Assembly: GCA_900470155.1 (NCBI GenBank) | Contig: UBZT01000009.1 | Span: forward strand, 1,199,524-1,263,523 | Source of the DNA: Hyphomicrobiales bacterium | GTDB lineage: Bacteria; Pseudomonadota; Alphaproteobacteria; Rhizobiales; Rhizobiaceae | Length of the DNA: 64,000 nucleotides | Reading direction: 5' to 3' | In this document: in pieces, positions 17,401-24,552 of the stretch | Layout of the letters: every line of letters begins with the position of its first letter | How positions within the stretch are numbered: the stretch's first letter is position 1 | Notes under the pieces: model-generated | Databases searched by the model: none | Seen by the model: the letters and a program-made list of their open reading frames with translations, nothing else | What the model was told of the DNA's origin: nothing | Made by a program: the position numbers and the translations under genes

Positions 17401-18213
17401 CCCGGCAGAGGCGTATTTCACCTTCTGGCCCAGCGCGACAGCCGCCGCATGCAGCCGCGCGCGCACGCCGTCCGAAAGACCCGGCGCCGGCGTTTCCTCG
17501 ATCACCTTCTGGTTTCGCCGCTGCAGCGAGCAGTCGCGTTCGCCAAGCGCAATCACCCGGCCCGCGCCATCGCCAAAGATCTGCACCTCGACATGGCGTG
17601 CCTTGGCGACGAAACGTTCGAGATAGACGCGGGCATCGCCAAAGCTCGCTTTCGCCGTGCGCTGCACGCTGTCGAACGATGCCTTCAGGCTCTCGGCATC
17701 AGCGCAGAGCGACATGCCGATGCCGCCGCCGCCAGCGGTCGACTTCAGCATCACCGGATAGCCGATCGCTTCGGCAGCGGTCAGTGCAGCCTCGCCGCTG
17801 TCGAGCAGGTCGGATCCCGGCAGCAGCGGAACGCCGCTGTCACGTGCCAGTTCGCGCGCCGTGTGCTTCAGGCCGAAATCGGCAATATTGGCCGGGCTCG
17901 GACCGATGAAGGTGATGCCCTCGGATTTCAGCCGCTCGGCAAAGCCGATATTCTCCGACAGGAAGCCATAGCCGGGATGAACGGCTTGCGCACCCGTCTG
18001 CCTGCAGGCGGCAATGACGGCGTCGACATTGAGATAGCTTTCCGACGCCGGCGCCGGCCCGAGCCGCACCGCCTCGTCTGCCATCAGCACCGCCTTGGAA
18101 AACCGGTCCGCATCGGAATAGACCGCCACCGAGGCGATCCCCATTGTCTTCAGCGTGCGAATGACCCGCACGGCGATTTCGCCGCGATTGGCTATGAGAA
18201 CTTTCTTGAACAT
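14422..18213 (-). CDS. Biotin-dependent guanidine (urea-type) carboxylase
   Basis: A multidomain carboxylase of 1263 residues. Order: biotin carboxylase domain about 1-450 (MFKKVLIANRGEIAVRV, ATP loop AGGGGIGM, QRRNQKVIEETPAP); carboxyltransferase half AHS2/KipA about 465-750 (GRLGLWHVGVPPSGPMDA); a repeat-derived linker about 760-831; carboxyltransferase half AHS1/KipI about 850-1090; biotinyl domain at the end with IIESMKMEIN (biotin lysine K1226). Family members annotated as urea carboxylase that sit with UAAP genes and a guanidine-I riboswitch carboxylate guanidine, and both are present here. The start shares one base with the upstream stop (TGATG). The linker insertion is discussed separately. 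Confidence 0.93.
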   Translation of the reverse strand: MFKKVLIANRGEIAVRVIRTLKTMGIASVAVYSDADRFSKAVLMADEAVRLGPAPASESYLNVDAVIAACRQTGAQAVHPGYGFLSENIGFAERLKSEGITFIGPSPANIADFGLKHTARELARDSGVPLLPGSDLLDSGEAALTAAEAIGYPVMLKSTAGGGGIGMSLCADAESLKASFDSVQRTAKASFGDARVYLERFVAKARHVEVQIFGDGAGRVIALGERDCSLQRRNQKVIEETPAPGLSDGVRARLHAAAVALGQKVKYASAGTVEFIYDPAREEFYFLEVNTRLQVEHPVTEAVFGVDLVEWMIRQAAGEDVLSGNEALQPKGAAIEARIYAEMPHAGFRPSAGLLTEVVFPDGVRVDGWIETGTEVTPYYDPMLAKVIVSADDRALAIAALSKALDETALSGIETNLEYLKAIAASELFSSGDVATTALKDFDFVPDVIEVIAPGAQSSLQELPGRLGLWHVGVPPSGPMDARSFRHANRLVGNGDETAALELTVSGPMLKFFSNVVVALAGAVMPMTLDGDPVPHGTATVVKAGQTLTIGAIEGAGQRAYLAVAGGFSAPVVLGSRATFGLGQFGGNATGTLRAGHVLRLARAAQPAAKAASKPALLSREWSVGVVYGPHGAPDFFLEEDIETLFGTEYEVHFNSARTGVRLVGPAPKWARTDGGEAGLHPSNLHDNAYAIGAIDFTGDMPIILGPDGPSLGGFVCPAVIARDEQWKMGQFKPGDRIRFHPVARDGDVGIDGLGVVSAAPPSVLPDISPTRGEIGETLTPAFQPQASVSSFVSDPQTESVSSDAGAEMGKAAASLISPRVGEMPGRAEGGVRGAAAPISRLPPATGSPILATHTAGPVAVVYRRQGDDNLLVEYGEMQLDIALRLRVHLLMQAVKAAKLPGLIDLTPGIRSLQIHYDGTTLTRSRLLGLLKEIEAGLPPAQAVTVPSRTVYLPLSWNDPQAELAMRKYQELVRPNAPWCPSNIEFIRRINGLADEQAVKDTIFDASYLVMGLGDVYLGAPVATPLDPRHRLVTTKYNPARTWTPENAVGIGGAYMCIYGMEGPGGYQLFGRTIQVWNTWRQTPVFHKDKPWLLDFFDQIRFFPVSHEELTEARAAFPHGGYPIRIEEGEFSYASYEAELTANAASIGAFKRKQQAAFESERLRWKDEGLDSFIVDESAGPGLGGDIPEGCFGVESAVPGNIWKVLVEQGQTVQSGDTLAIIESMKMEINVTAHAAGTVRDLRAGPGRNVKAGDVLVVLEETV
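15721..15935. repeat. Translated palindromic element inside the carboxylase gene
   Basis: Two inverted copies of a unit of about 47 bases (15721-15766 and 15889-15935, ACCCCCCTCTG...GGGGGGAGATC) flank about 120 bases. The whole block stays in frame. Each copy encodes the peptide style VLPDISPTRGEI or ISPRVGEMPGRAEGG, recognisable as the product of repeated palindromic elements that litter rhizobial genomes. It falls between the two carboxyltransferase halves and adds about 70 residues. Confidence 0.85.
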
Positions 18214-18866
18214 CAGGAAGCCTCACCATCCCAGACAAGCACGCGCACCGGGGTTGGATCGAAGCCGTTGCAGGGGTTGTTGATCTGCGGGCAATTGGAA
18301 ATCACCAACAGAACATCCATCTCGGCCTTCAGCTCGACATAGTCGCCCGGCGCCGAAATCCCGTCGACGATGGTCATCTCGCCGGTCGGCTCGATCGGCA
18401 CATTCATGAAGAGGTTGATGTTGGGCACGACATCGCGCTTGCTCATGCCATGTTTGGAAACCTCGATGACGAAGTTGTCGCGGCACGCATGCAGGTATTT
18501 GACGCCGTGGCCGAAGCGTACGGTATTGCTCTCGCAGGAGCAGGCCCCGGCCGATGTGTCGTGACGGCCGCAGGTATCGGCCGTCATGGTCAGCATCACC
18601 CGCCCTTCGTTGGAAATGACCCTGGTGCCGGTGGAGATATAGGCTGCACCCTGCTCGCGCATCGTGTCCTGGCTGGAATAGCGCTCGGAGAAGTCATCGG
18701 CATTGTAGAACAGCGTGTCGATCGCCTGCTGGCCATAGCTGTCTTCGATGCGCACGGTCTGCCCTGCCTTGATCACCGTCGAGAACGGCGCCTCGGCGGC
18801 GATGTAATGATCCTGCACCGCGTTGGAGAGCGTGCGGTCTGGAGAAGTCTGGATAAAACTCTTCAT
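18213..18866 (-). CDS. DUF1989 protein, carboxyguanidine deiminase subunit (shorter UAAP)
   Basis: A 217-residue member of the urea-carboxylase-associated (UAAP, DUF1989) family. Conserved pieces include VIKAGQTVRIEDSYGQQAID, TADTCGRHDTSAGACSCES and MFMNVPIEPTGEM-like INLFMNVPIEP. Family knowledge: paired UAAP proteins act together as carboxyguanidine deiminase (CgdAB), converting carboxyguanidine to allophanate plus ammonia between the carboxylase and allophanate hydrolase steps. The gene lies 14 bases after the longer paralogue and abuts the carboxylase start. Which of CgdA or CgdB it is I cannot decide. Confidence 0.88.
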   Translation of the reverse strand: MKSFIQTSPDRTLSNAVQDHYIAAEAPFSTVIKAGQTVRIEDSYGQQAIDTLFYNADDFSERYSSQDTMREQGAAYISTGTRVISNEGRVMLTMTADTCGRHDTSAGACSCESNTVRFGHGVKYLHACRDNFVIEVSKHGMSKRDVVPNINLFMNVPIEPTGEMTIVDGISAPGDYVELKAEMDVLLVISNCPQINNPCNGFDPTPVRVLVWDGEAS

Positions 18867-18880
18867 GGTTCCGCTCCGTC

Positions 18881-19708
18881 TCAGATCGCCGCAAACGCGT
18901 TGTTTTCAAAGCCGCGGACAGCCTCGGCCGTGGCCGTCCTGCACAGGTCGTCTGCCTTCGGCTCTGTGGCCGCAATTCGGGTGACCGTCACCGGGTTGGG
19001 CGCATAGACCGGGTTCGGGTCGAGCGGATGCGGGCAGTTGGAAAATCCGACGATCATGTCCATCTCGGCGCGCAGCTCGACATAGTCGCCATCCGCCACG
19101 AGATCAGGCCTCCAATGAAACAGGCCTTCGGCATCGACGCGAACGGGGGCGAACAAGGCAAGGGCCGCAGGGATGTCGCGTTTATCGAGGCCGGCCTTGG
19201 TCGTCAGCAGCACGAGATTGTCGCGCGTATTGCGCAATGCCGGACCATTGGCACCGGCATATTTCTTCGCATTCGACGCGGCCGTCGAGCCGCCCATCAG
19301 GCAGTCATGCGCGCCCGACGAATCCTCGACGATTGAGAACATCACCTTACCCATGTCGGAAAAGATCACCCGGCCTTTGCCGAGCCCGGTCGTCCACTGC
19401 ACCTTGACCGTGTCCGGCAGGTTCATGCGCTCGGTGGTGTCGGCAGCATTCCAGGCGACGACAGAGACGGTCGAGAGACCCTGGTCGAGCGCAATGCGCA
19501 GCACCTCGTTGGTCCTCACGCGGGTCGACCAGTACCAGCCGCCAGGAATGACCTCGCGGTGCAAGATTGTGTTGTCCGCGATCGCAGGCGCCGGTTTCTC
19601 GCTCTTGGCCGGCAGGGACTTCGGGGCAAATTCCAGCCCCTTTTTCTGATGCTCTTCGTAGCGCGCCCGATTGGCGGCGATTTCCTCGGGTGAACGTCTG
19701 ATATGCAC
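18881..19708 (-). CDS. DUF1989 protein, carboxyguanidine deiminase subunit (longer UAAP)
   Basis: A 275-residue paralogue of the next gene. It has an N-terminal extension (RSPEEIAANRARYEEHQKKG) followed by the DUF1989 core: REVIPGGWYWSTRVRTNEVL, FSIVEDSSGAHDCLMGG, KRDIPAALALFAPVRVD and VGFSNCPHPLDP. It pairs with the shorter protein as a heteromeric carboxyguanidine deiminase in guanidine-degrading operons. It is cytoplasmic with no signal peptide. It sits 38 bases after the transporter ATPase gene, so import and catabolism are in one transcript. Confidence 0.88.
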   Translation of the reverse strand: MHIRRSPEEIAANRARYEEHQKKGLEFAPKSLPAKSEKPAPAIADNTILHREVIPGGWYWSTRVRTNEVLRIALDQGLSTVSVVAWNAADTTERMNLPDTVKVQWTTGLGKGRVIFSDMGKVMFSIVEDSSGAHDCLMGGSTAASNAKKYAGANGPALRNTRDNLVLLTTKAGLDKRDIPAALALFAPVRVDAEGLFHWRPDLVADGDYVELRAEMDMIVGFSNCPHPLDPNPVYAPNPVTVTRIAATEPKADDLCRTATAEAVRGFENNAFAAI

Positions 19709-19746
19709 GGTTCGTCTCCTATCATCGGATGGCCGGGTCGTCCCGG

Positions 19747-20535
19747 CTAGTGACCTTGGCTAGGAACCGGGCCGTCCCGGTCTGGTCGAATGAGGGAAGC
19801 CTCGCCCGCCTTGCGGGGTGGCCAGATGGTGATGTCATTGGTGATACTGGCGCCGTAGCGCAGCTTTTCCTCCGGCCGGTCGCGCGGGCGCTCGAAGGCA
19901 ACCACACGGGTAGCCAAAGTGAAGGCCTCGCGCATGTCATGGGTGACCATCACCACGGTCATCGGCGCGTCATGCCAGAGGCGTTTCATCAGCACATGGA
20001 TCTCCGCCCGGATGCCCGGATCGAGCGCACCGAAGGGTTCGTCGAGCAGCAACACCTTCGGCCGCATCACCAGCGCCTGGGCAAGGGCAAGCCGCTGCTG
20101 CATGCCACCGGAAAGCTGGGCCGGATATTTGTCTTCCGAGCCTGAAAGGCCGACGGACGCAATCATCAAACGGGCCTCTTCGACAGCCTGCCGCCGTGCC
20201 GCGCCGAACAGCCTGGCACTCAGGTGCGCCGCCCTGAGCTCCTTGCCGAGCAGAACATTGCCGAGCACGGTCAGGTGCGGAAATACCGAATACCGTTGAA
20301 AGACGACGCCGCGATCCGGCCCCGGCTCCGCCGGCAGGGGCTCGCCATCGAGAAGGATGGTGCCGCGGGTCGGACGCTCCTGCCCGAGAAGCATGCGCAG
20401 GAACGTGGTCTTTCCGCAGCCGGATGGACCGACCAGCGCCACAAAGGCGCGCGATGCAATGTCGATCGACACGTTCTCCAGCACGATCTGGTCGCCATAT
20501 TCCTTCCAGACATCCTTGATGCTGATCGCGCTCAT
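19747..20535 (-). CDS. ABC transporter ATP-binding protein of the guanidine operon (TauB/NrtD-like)
   Basis: A 262-residue ATPase with Walker [11 protein letters not shown], signature LSGGMQQRLALAQAL and Walker B LLLDEPFGALD. This is the short form without a TOBE domain, typical of nitrate/taurine/aliphatic sulfonate importers. I use ATG 20535 (MSAISIKDVWKEYG), which overlaps the permease stop by 4 bases. The longer open frame to 20736 reads into the permease gene. It energises the importer whose other parts are the next two genes upstream; guanidine is the inferred cargo. Confidence 0.92.
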   Translation of the reverse strand: MSAISIKDVWKEYGDQIVLENVSIDIASRAFVALVGPSGCGKTTFLRMLLGQERPTRGTILLDGEPLPAEPGPDRGVVFQRYSVFPHLTVLGNVLLGKELRAAHLSARLFGAARRQAVEEARLMIASVGLSGSEDKYPAQLSGGMQQRLALAQALVMRPKVLLLDEPFGALDPGIRAEIHVLMKRLWHDAPMTVVMVTHDMREAFTLATRVVAFERPRDRPEEKLRYGASITNDITIWPPRKAGEASLIRPDRDGPVPSQGH

Positions 20536-21350
20536 GCCTGCTTCTCCAGGTCCGACCAGGGGAAGACGGCAACGCGCAGGCGGTCGAGCAGGTAATCGGT
20601 CAACACGGCAAGCAGCGTGATCCACAGCACGTAGGGAAAGATCACATCCATCGCCAAATAGCGACGGACCAGGAAGATACGGTAGCCGAGACCGCTGTCG
20701 GACGAAATCGCTTCTGCTGCGATCAGGAACAGCCATGCGGGTCCAAGCTGCAGCCGCAGGCAGGTAATCAAACGCGGCAGGACCTGCGGCAGCACGACAC
20801 GCAAGGCGATCTGCCAGGAATTGCCGCCCAGCGTCTCCGCCTTGATAATCTGCTCGCGTGGCAGTTCCAGGGCTTTCAGCGCCAGATCGCGGATCATGAT
20901 CGGCGCCACCCCGATGACGATCAACGTCACCTTGGAGGCTTCACCAAGGCCCATCACGATGAACAGGATCGGCAACAGAGCCAAAGGCGGCACCATCGAG
21001 ACCGCAGCGACAAATGGCGCCAGCAGCGAACGCACATAAGGCAGCATGCCGATCAGCATGCCGACGATCAGCGCAATCAGCGTCGAGATGCCGAGCCCGG
21101 CAGTAAGGCGCAGCAGGCTCGCCACGGTATCGGCCCAGAGAATGTAATCGCCCGTGCGCGGATCGGCGACAAAGGCCAGCCGATTGATCGCCTCGGCAAA
21201 GCCGGCAAAACCCGGCAGAAGCTTGTCATTGGCATTGTCGGCAAGCCGCGCTGCCGAGCCCATGGCATAGGCGATCAGCACAAGGGCGAAAGGCGCAAGC
21301 GTCAGCGCCAGGCGGGCACCATTGCTCGGTCGCGCATTGATCCAGCGCAT
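20532..21350 (-). CDS. ABC transporter permease of the guanidine operon (TauC/SsuC-like)
   Basis: A 272-residue inner-membrane permease with a first helix near residues 15-35 (LALTLAPFALVLIAYAMGSA) and an EAA-type loop (LELPREQIIKAETLGGNSWQIALR region, near residues 165-190). It is the only permease gene in the operon, so the channel should be a homodimer as in Tau/Ssu systems. The binding-protein gene ends 61 bases upstream of it, with a perfect hairpin in the gap. Confidence 0.9.
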   Translation of the reverse strand: MRWINARPSNGARLALTLAPFALVLIAYAMGSAARLADNANDKLLPGFAGFAEAINRLAFVADPRTGDYILWADTVASLLRLTAGLGISTLIALIVGMLIGMLPYVRSLLAPFVAAVSMVPPLALLPILFIVMGLGEASKVTLIVIGVAPIMIRDLALKALELPREQIIKAETLGGNSWQIALRVVLPQVLPRLITCLRLQLGPAWLFLIAAEAISSDSGLGYRIFLVRRYLAMDVIFPYVLWITLLAVLTDYLLDRLRVAVFPWSDLEKQA

Positions 21351-21379
21351 CGGGAAACCTCCATCGAAGACAGCCAGGA

Positions 21380-21402
21380 GGCCGGGTCAATCATACCCGG
21401 CC
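21380..21402 (-). other. Intercistronic hairpin after the guanidine binding-protein gene
   Basis: GGCCGGGT and ACCCGGCC form a perfect 8-base stem with a 7-base loop. No T-run follows in the direction of transcription, so it looks like an mRNA-stabilising hairpin that protects the binding-protein message rather than a full terminator. Confidence 0.6.
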
Positions 21403-21411
21403 GCGCTGAAC

Positions 21412-22485
21412 TCAGAGCGCGCCTTTGGCGGCTGCATCCATGTAGGTGGCGGTGAAGCGGAACTTGACGTTGCCCTTGTCACCGAGAACCGAGCCATCCG
21501 GCATCTCGATGCCGATCACGTCAGCGGATGCGGCACCGCTGCCGAGCAGTCCCTTCTCGAACAGGAAGGCACGCACTAGGTCCATCGTCTTCGACAGGTC
21601 CGGCGATGTGGTGAAGGCAACCGCGTCAGCGGCCTTGTCGAACAGTTTTGTCGCCGCCATTTGCGCTTCGAAACCGGCAAGGTCGGTGCCGGAGGCAGCA
21701 CCCATTGCAGTGCGCGCAGCCTTACCTTCATCCGTGTCGGCGGTCATTACGGCCATCGTGTCATACCAGATGCCCGCAAGCGCCTTGCCGAAGTCGGGGT
21801 TATCCTTGAGTACGTCGGAATTGGCGACCATCAGGTCGATGATTTCGCCGGGGATCTGCGAACTGTCGAACACCTTCTTGGCCGAAGGCTCCTCCATGAT
21901 GCTGGCAACCAGCGGGTTCCAGGTCACGACAGCGGTGACGTCATCGGCCTTGTAGGCACCGACCATGTCGGCATCCGACGTATTGACCACCTTCACATCG
22001 CGTTCCGACGAACCGATCGTCTCGAGCGCACGCGCCAGGAGATAGTGCGACACGGAAAATTCGACCAGGTTGACGTTCGAGCCCTTGATGTCCTCGAGTT
22101 TGTCCTTGTCTTTCAGGATGATCGCATCATTGCCACTTGAGAAGTCGCCGACGATGACGGCGGTCGTATCGACACCACCGGCGGCCGGGATCGACAGGCC
22201 GTCCATATTGGTCAGCGTTACCGCGTCGAAGGCGCCGGCAGTGTACTGGTTCATCGATTCAACATAGTCGTTGAACTGCGTCACCTCGATAGTGATGCCG
22301 TATTTGTCGGCCCACTTCTTCACGATGCCCGTATCGTTGGCATAGCCCCACGGCATCCAGCCGACATAGATCGACCAGGCGACCTTGAAGTCCTTCTTGG
22401 CTTCGGCCTGTGCCGGACCAAGACCGGACAGCGCGATCGCTGATGTCAACGCCGCGATGGAAAGAAGCTTCGAAAAAGTCTGCAT
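21412..22485 (-). CDS. Periplasmic substrate-binding protein, probable guanidine-binding (TauA-like)
   Basis: A 357-residue exported protein. The signal peptide is about 24 residues (MQTFSKLLSIAALTSAIALS..., cleavage after AQAEA). The mature domain belongs to the NMT1/TauA-like group (KVAWSIYVGWMPWGYANDTG, MDGLSIPAAGGVDTTAVIVG). ATG 22485 is preceded on the minus strand by an AAAAGGGGAA ribosome binding site. The upstream open frame runs back into the riboswitch and is not coding. It is the first gene under the guanidine-I riboswitch; such SBP-led transporters are a recognised riboswitch-associated class. Confidence 0.92.
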   Translation of the reverse strand: MQTFSKLLSIAALTSAIALSGLGPAQAEAKKDFKVAWSIYVGWMPWGYANDTGIVKKWADKYGITIEVTQFNDYVESMNQYTAGAFDAVTLTNMDGLSIPAAGGVDTTAVIVGDFSSGNDAIILKDKDKLEDIKGSNVNLVEFSVSHYLLARALETIGSSERDVKVVNTSDADMVGAYKADDVTAVVTWNPLVASIMEEPSAKKVFDSSQIPGEIIDLMVANSDVLKDNPDFGKALAGIWYDTMAVMTADTDEGKAARTAMGAASGTDLAGFEAQMAATKLFDKAADAVAFTTSPDLSKTMDLVRAFLFEKGLLGSGAASADVIGIEMPDGSVLGDKGNVKFRFTATYMDAAAKGAL

Positions 22486-22510
22486 TGAAATTCCCCTTTT
22501 TGTCTTGTCC

Positions 22511-22548
22511 AAAAAGGGATCGGCATAGACCAGCGCCGCCAATCCCTT
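22511..22548 (-). terminator. Intrinsic terminator of the guanidine riboswitch expression platform
   Basis: On the minus strand AAGGGATTGGC (22548-22538) pairs with GCCGATCCCTT (22524-22514) over 11 bases with one G-T wobble, and T residues follow immediately. It lies between the aptamer and the first gene, 26 bases before the start codon. This is where a transcriptional ON switch needs it: guanidine-bound aptamer should prevent its formation. Confidence 0.8.
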
Positions 22549-22556
22549 GGCTAACG

Positions 22557-22662
22557 AGGTCTCCCGGGCTTTTATCCCGCCGTGCATCCGACAAGGATGT
22601 CTCCCCTGCCGGTGGCAGCTCTCGGACCAGCGTGCGTCACCGCACCGGAACCCTAGCCACCA
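22557..22662 (-). ncRNA. Guanidine-I riboswitch (ykkC class) aptamer
   Basis: The minus strand contains the diagnostic conserved blocks in the right order. These are CTAGGGTTCCGG (22656-22645), CTGGTCCGAGAGC (22630-22618), and the 3' block GGATAAAAGCCCGGGAGA (22577-22560) preceded by ACGG. The GTGCGG/acgcac and ATCCTTGT/GGAT stretches between them give the variable stems. A terminator hairpin follows. The downstream genes (importer, UAAP pair, carboxylase, allophanate hydrolase) are the classic guanidine-assimilation set controlled by this class. Confidence 0.95.
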
Positions 22663-22677
22663 ACTCGGACATAACAA

Positions 22678-22694
22678 AGCAAACAGCGTGCCAG
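22678..22694 (-). promoter_or_regulatory. Sigma-54 (RpoN) promoter of the guanidine operon
   Basis: The minus-strand sequence CTGGCACGCTGTTTGCT fits the RpoN consensus YTGGCACGRNNNTTGCW with a single mismatch (R is C), and GG to GC spacing is exactly 10. The predicted transcription start is near 22667, so the transcript would begin a few bases before the aptamer at 22660, an excellent geometric fit. It implies nitrogen-status control combined with guanidine sensing. Confidence 0.8.
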
Positions 22695-22742
22695 CTCTGA
22701 AAAACTTGGAAAATCAACAGTCCGACGGGATTGAATCTTCAA

Positions 22743-22752
22743 TGTGCATACA
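22743..22752 (-). promoter_or_regulatory. Candidate GntR operator TGTATGCACA upstream of the guanidine promoter
   Basis: The 10-base sequence TGTATGCACA (minus strand) lies inside ATGTATGCACAT, a palindrome-like element about 50 bases upstream of the sigma-54 site. The same decamer is present at 10753-10762 next to the FCD regulator gene. The function is inferred from repetition and position only. Confidence 0.4.
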
Positions 22753-22840
22753 TTTAGAGTGAAAAAGGTCCGTCAAGCACATTTTTTATGCAGTTGCTGG
22801 GACGCGCACGAGGATTCGGAGTGACAGGCCGGACCGTTTT

Positions 22841-23575
22841 CTAGCGTTTCAACGCCATGGCGCAATCATGCGCAATCGTATCCAGCATGGCATCTCGGGC
22901 ACCGGCCTCGTCGCCATATTCTATACGCGTGACCAGAGCCCTGTGCTTGTCGAGAAAGGGCAGCAGTGCATCTTCGTTCAACTGCTGAACCAGTTGCTGA
23001 TAGGCGAAGGCATGCGACAGTTCGATCACTCCGTAAAGCGAGCGCAAAAACGGGTTGTGGGCGGCATCCGCGATAATGCGGTGCAATTCGAAGTCGGCCA
23101 GAACGAAATTCTGTGGTGAAGACAGTGAGGTCTCCATCTGCCGGATCCAGTACACCATCAGGCGGATCTGGTCGGCGGAACGGCGCTTGGCTGCCTGTCC
23201 GGCGGCAAGTGGTTCGAGCGAACGACGCACTTCATGCATCCCGGTGAGAAACTCATCGTCCGCCGGCGCATCGAGATGCCAGGCCAGCACCTGAGGATCA
23301 TAGAGGCTCCAGCGATTCTTCTTGGCCACCTTGGTGCCGACCTTCGGTCGGGCCTCCAGCAGGCCCTTGGCCTCGAGCGTCTTCAAGGCCTCGCGCAACA
23401 CGGTGCGGGAGACCTCGAATTCGGCCATCAACTCGGCATCGTTCGGCAAGGTTGTGCCGATCGGATAGCGACCGGAGATGACGCCGGCGCCGATTTCATT
23501 GATCACATGCGAATGGAAATTACGTGCCGTCGACCGCCCGAACAGGGAGCGAAGAAGGCTCCCCGGCTCGCTCAT
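22841..23575 (-). CDS. GntR-family regulator, FadR/FCD subfamily, of the ytf-like operon
   Basis: A 244-residue regulator. The winged helix is at about 30-95 (LPNDAELMAEFEVSRTVLREAL, KVGTKVAKKNRWSLYDPQVLAWH). An FCD helical domain follows with likely metal ligands (FELHRIIADAAHNPFLRSLY, HRALVTRIEYGDEAGARDAM). The FadR-like DPQVLAWHLD segment is typical of sugar-acid regulators (DgoR/UxuR-type). ATG 23575 overlaps the stop of the permease gene by 4 bases, so it is the last gene of the sugar-importer operon and probably controls it. Confidence 0.88.
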   Translation of the reverse strand: MSEPGSLLRSLFGRSTARNFHSHVINEIGAGVISGRYPIGTTLPNDAELMAEFEVSRTVLREALKTLEAKGLLEARPKVGTKVAKKNRWSLYDPQVLAWHLDAPADDEFLTGMHEVRRSLEPLAAGQAAKRRSADQIRLMVYWIRQMETSLSSPQNFVLADFELHRIIADAAHNPFLRSLYGVIELSHAFAYQQLVQQLNEDALLPFLDKHRALVTRIEYGDEAGARDAMLDTIAHDCAMALKR

Positions 23576-24552
23576 GCGGGGCCTTTCTTCAAGCGCGAAC
23601 GTCCGGATTGCGCATTGAAAACAAGTTTCTGAAGCAGGATGAACATAAACAGCAGGAACCCGATGGCAATTTTGGTCCACCAACTGGAGAGCGTGCCGTC
23701 AAAGACGATATAAGTCTGAACAAGGCCCTGCAGCATGACCCCAATGAGCGTTCCAAAGATGAACCCGTAGCCGCCCGTCAACAGAGTGCCGCCTATCACC
23801 ACGGCGGCAATCGAGTCAAGTTCGATACCGACCGCCGCCAGGGGATAGCCGGCCGAGGTGTAGAGCGAATAGACGATACCCGCGAGACCACCGAGGAAGG
23901 ACGACAGGGCATAGATGCCGATCGTCACCCGTCCGGTTGGCACGCCCATCAGCGAGGCGGACGTCGCATTGCCGCCGATCGCATAGACATAGGAACCGAA
24001 CCGGGTCTTGTGCGCGATCAGGCCGCAGATCAGGAAGACCGCCAGCATCAGCATCCCGATCGAGCTCAGACGCCCGCCCCCCGGAAGCTTGAAATAGAGC
24101 GTCGAGATCGTCCGGTAGAACTCGTGGTTGATCGGGATCGAATCCTGCGTCAGGACCGAAGCAAGGCCGCGCGCCAGGAACATGCCCGCCAGTGTCACGA
24201 TGAAAGGCGGCACTTGCAGGAAATGGATCACCGAACCCATCGCCGCGCCATAACAGGCCGCAAGTCCGAGCACGATGGCGAACACCAGCAGCGGATGTAT
24301 CCCGAACCAGGAAATCAGGATAGCAGTTACCACGCCGGTCAGCCCGATTACGGCTCCGACCGAAAGATCTATACCCCCGGACAGGATGACAAACGTGGCG
24401 CCGACGGCAGCAATGCCGAGAAAGGCATTGTCGGTGAGGAAGTTGCCAAACACCCGGGTCGACCACATGCCCGGATACTGGAAGATGCACAGCGCATAGG
24501 CGATGATGAAGATAAGGGTGGTGGCGGCGAGCGGGCGATATCGCGGGTTCAT
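23572..24552 (-). CDS. yjfF: Sugar ABC transporter permease, YjfF-like
   Basis: A 326-residue permease of the ribose/galactofuranose (BPD_transp_2) family with about eight to ten hydrophobic segments. Typical blocks are AVGATFVILSGGIDLSVGA near residue 55 and the conserved AVVIGGTLLTGGYG near residue 260. It forms a heterodimeric channel with the YtfT-like protein encoded just upstream. Its N-terminal MNPRYRPLAATTLIFIIAY follows an ATGA overlap with that gene. Confidence 0.88.
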   Translation of the reverse strand: MNPRYRPLAATTLIFIIAYALCIFQYPGMWSTRVFGNFLTDNAFLGIAAVGATFVILSGGIDLSVGAVIGLTGVVTAILISWFGIHPLLVFAIVLGLAACYGAAMGSVIHFLQVPPFIVTLAGMFLARGLASVLTQDSIPINHEFYRTISTLYFKLPGGGRLSSIGMLMLAVFLICGLIAHKTRFGSYVYAIGGNATSASLMGVPTGRVTIGIYALSSFLGGLAGIVYSLYTSAGYPLAAVGIELDSIAAVVIGGTLLTGGYGFIFGTLIGVMLQGLVQTYIVFDGTLSSWWTKIAIGFLLFMFILLQKLVFNAQSGRSRLKKGPA

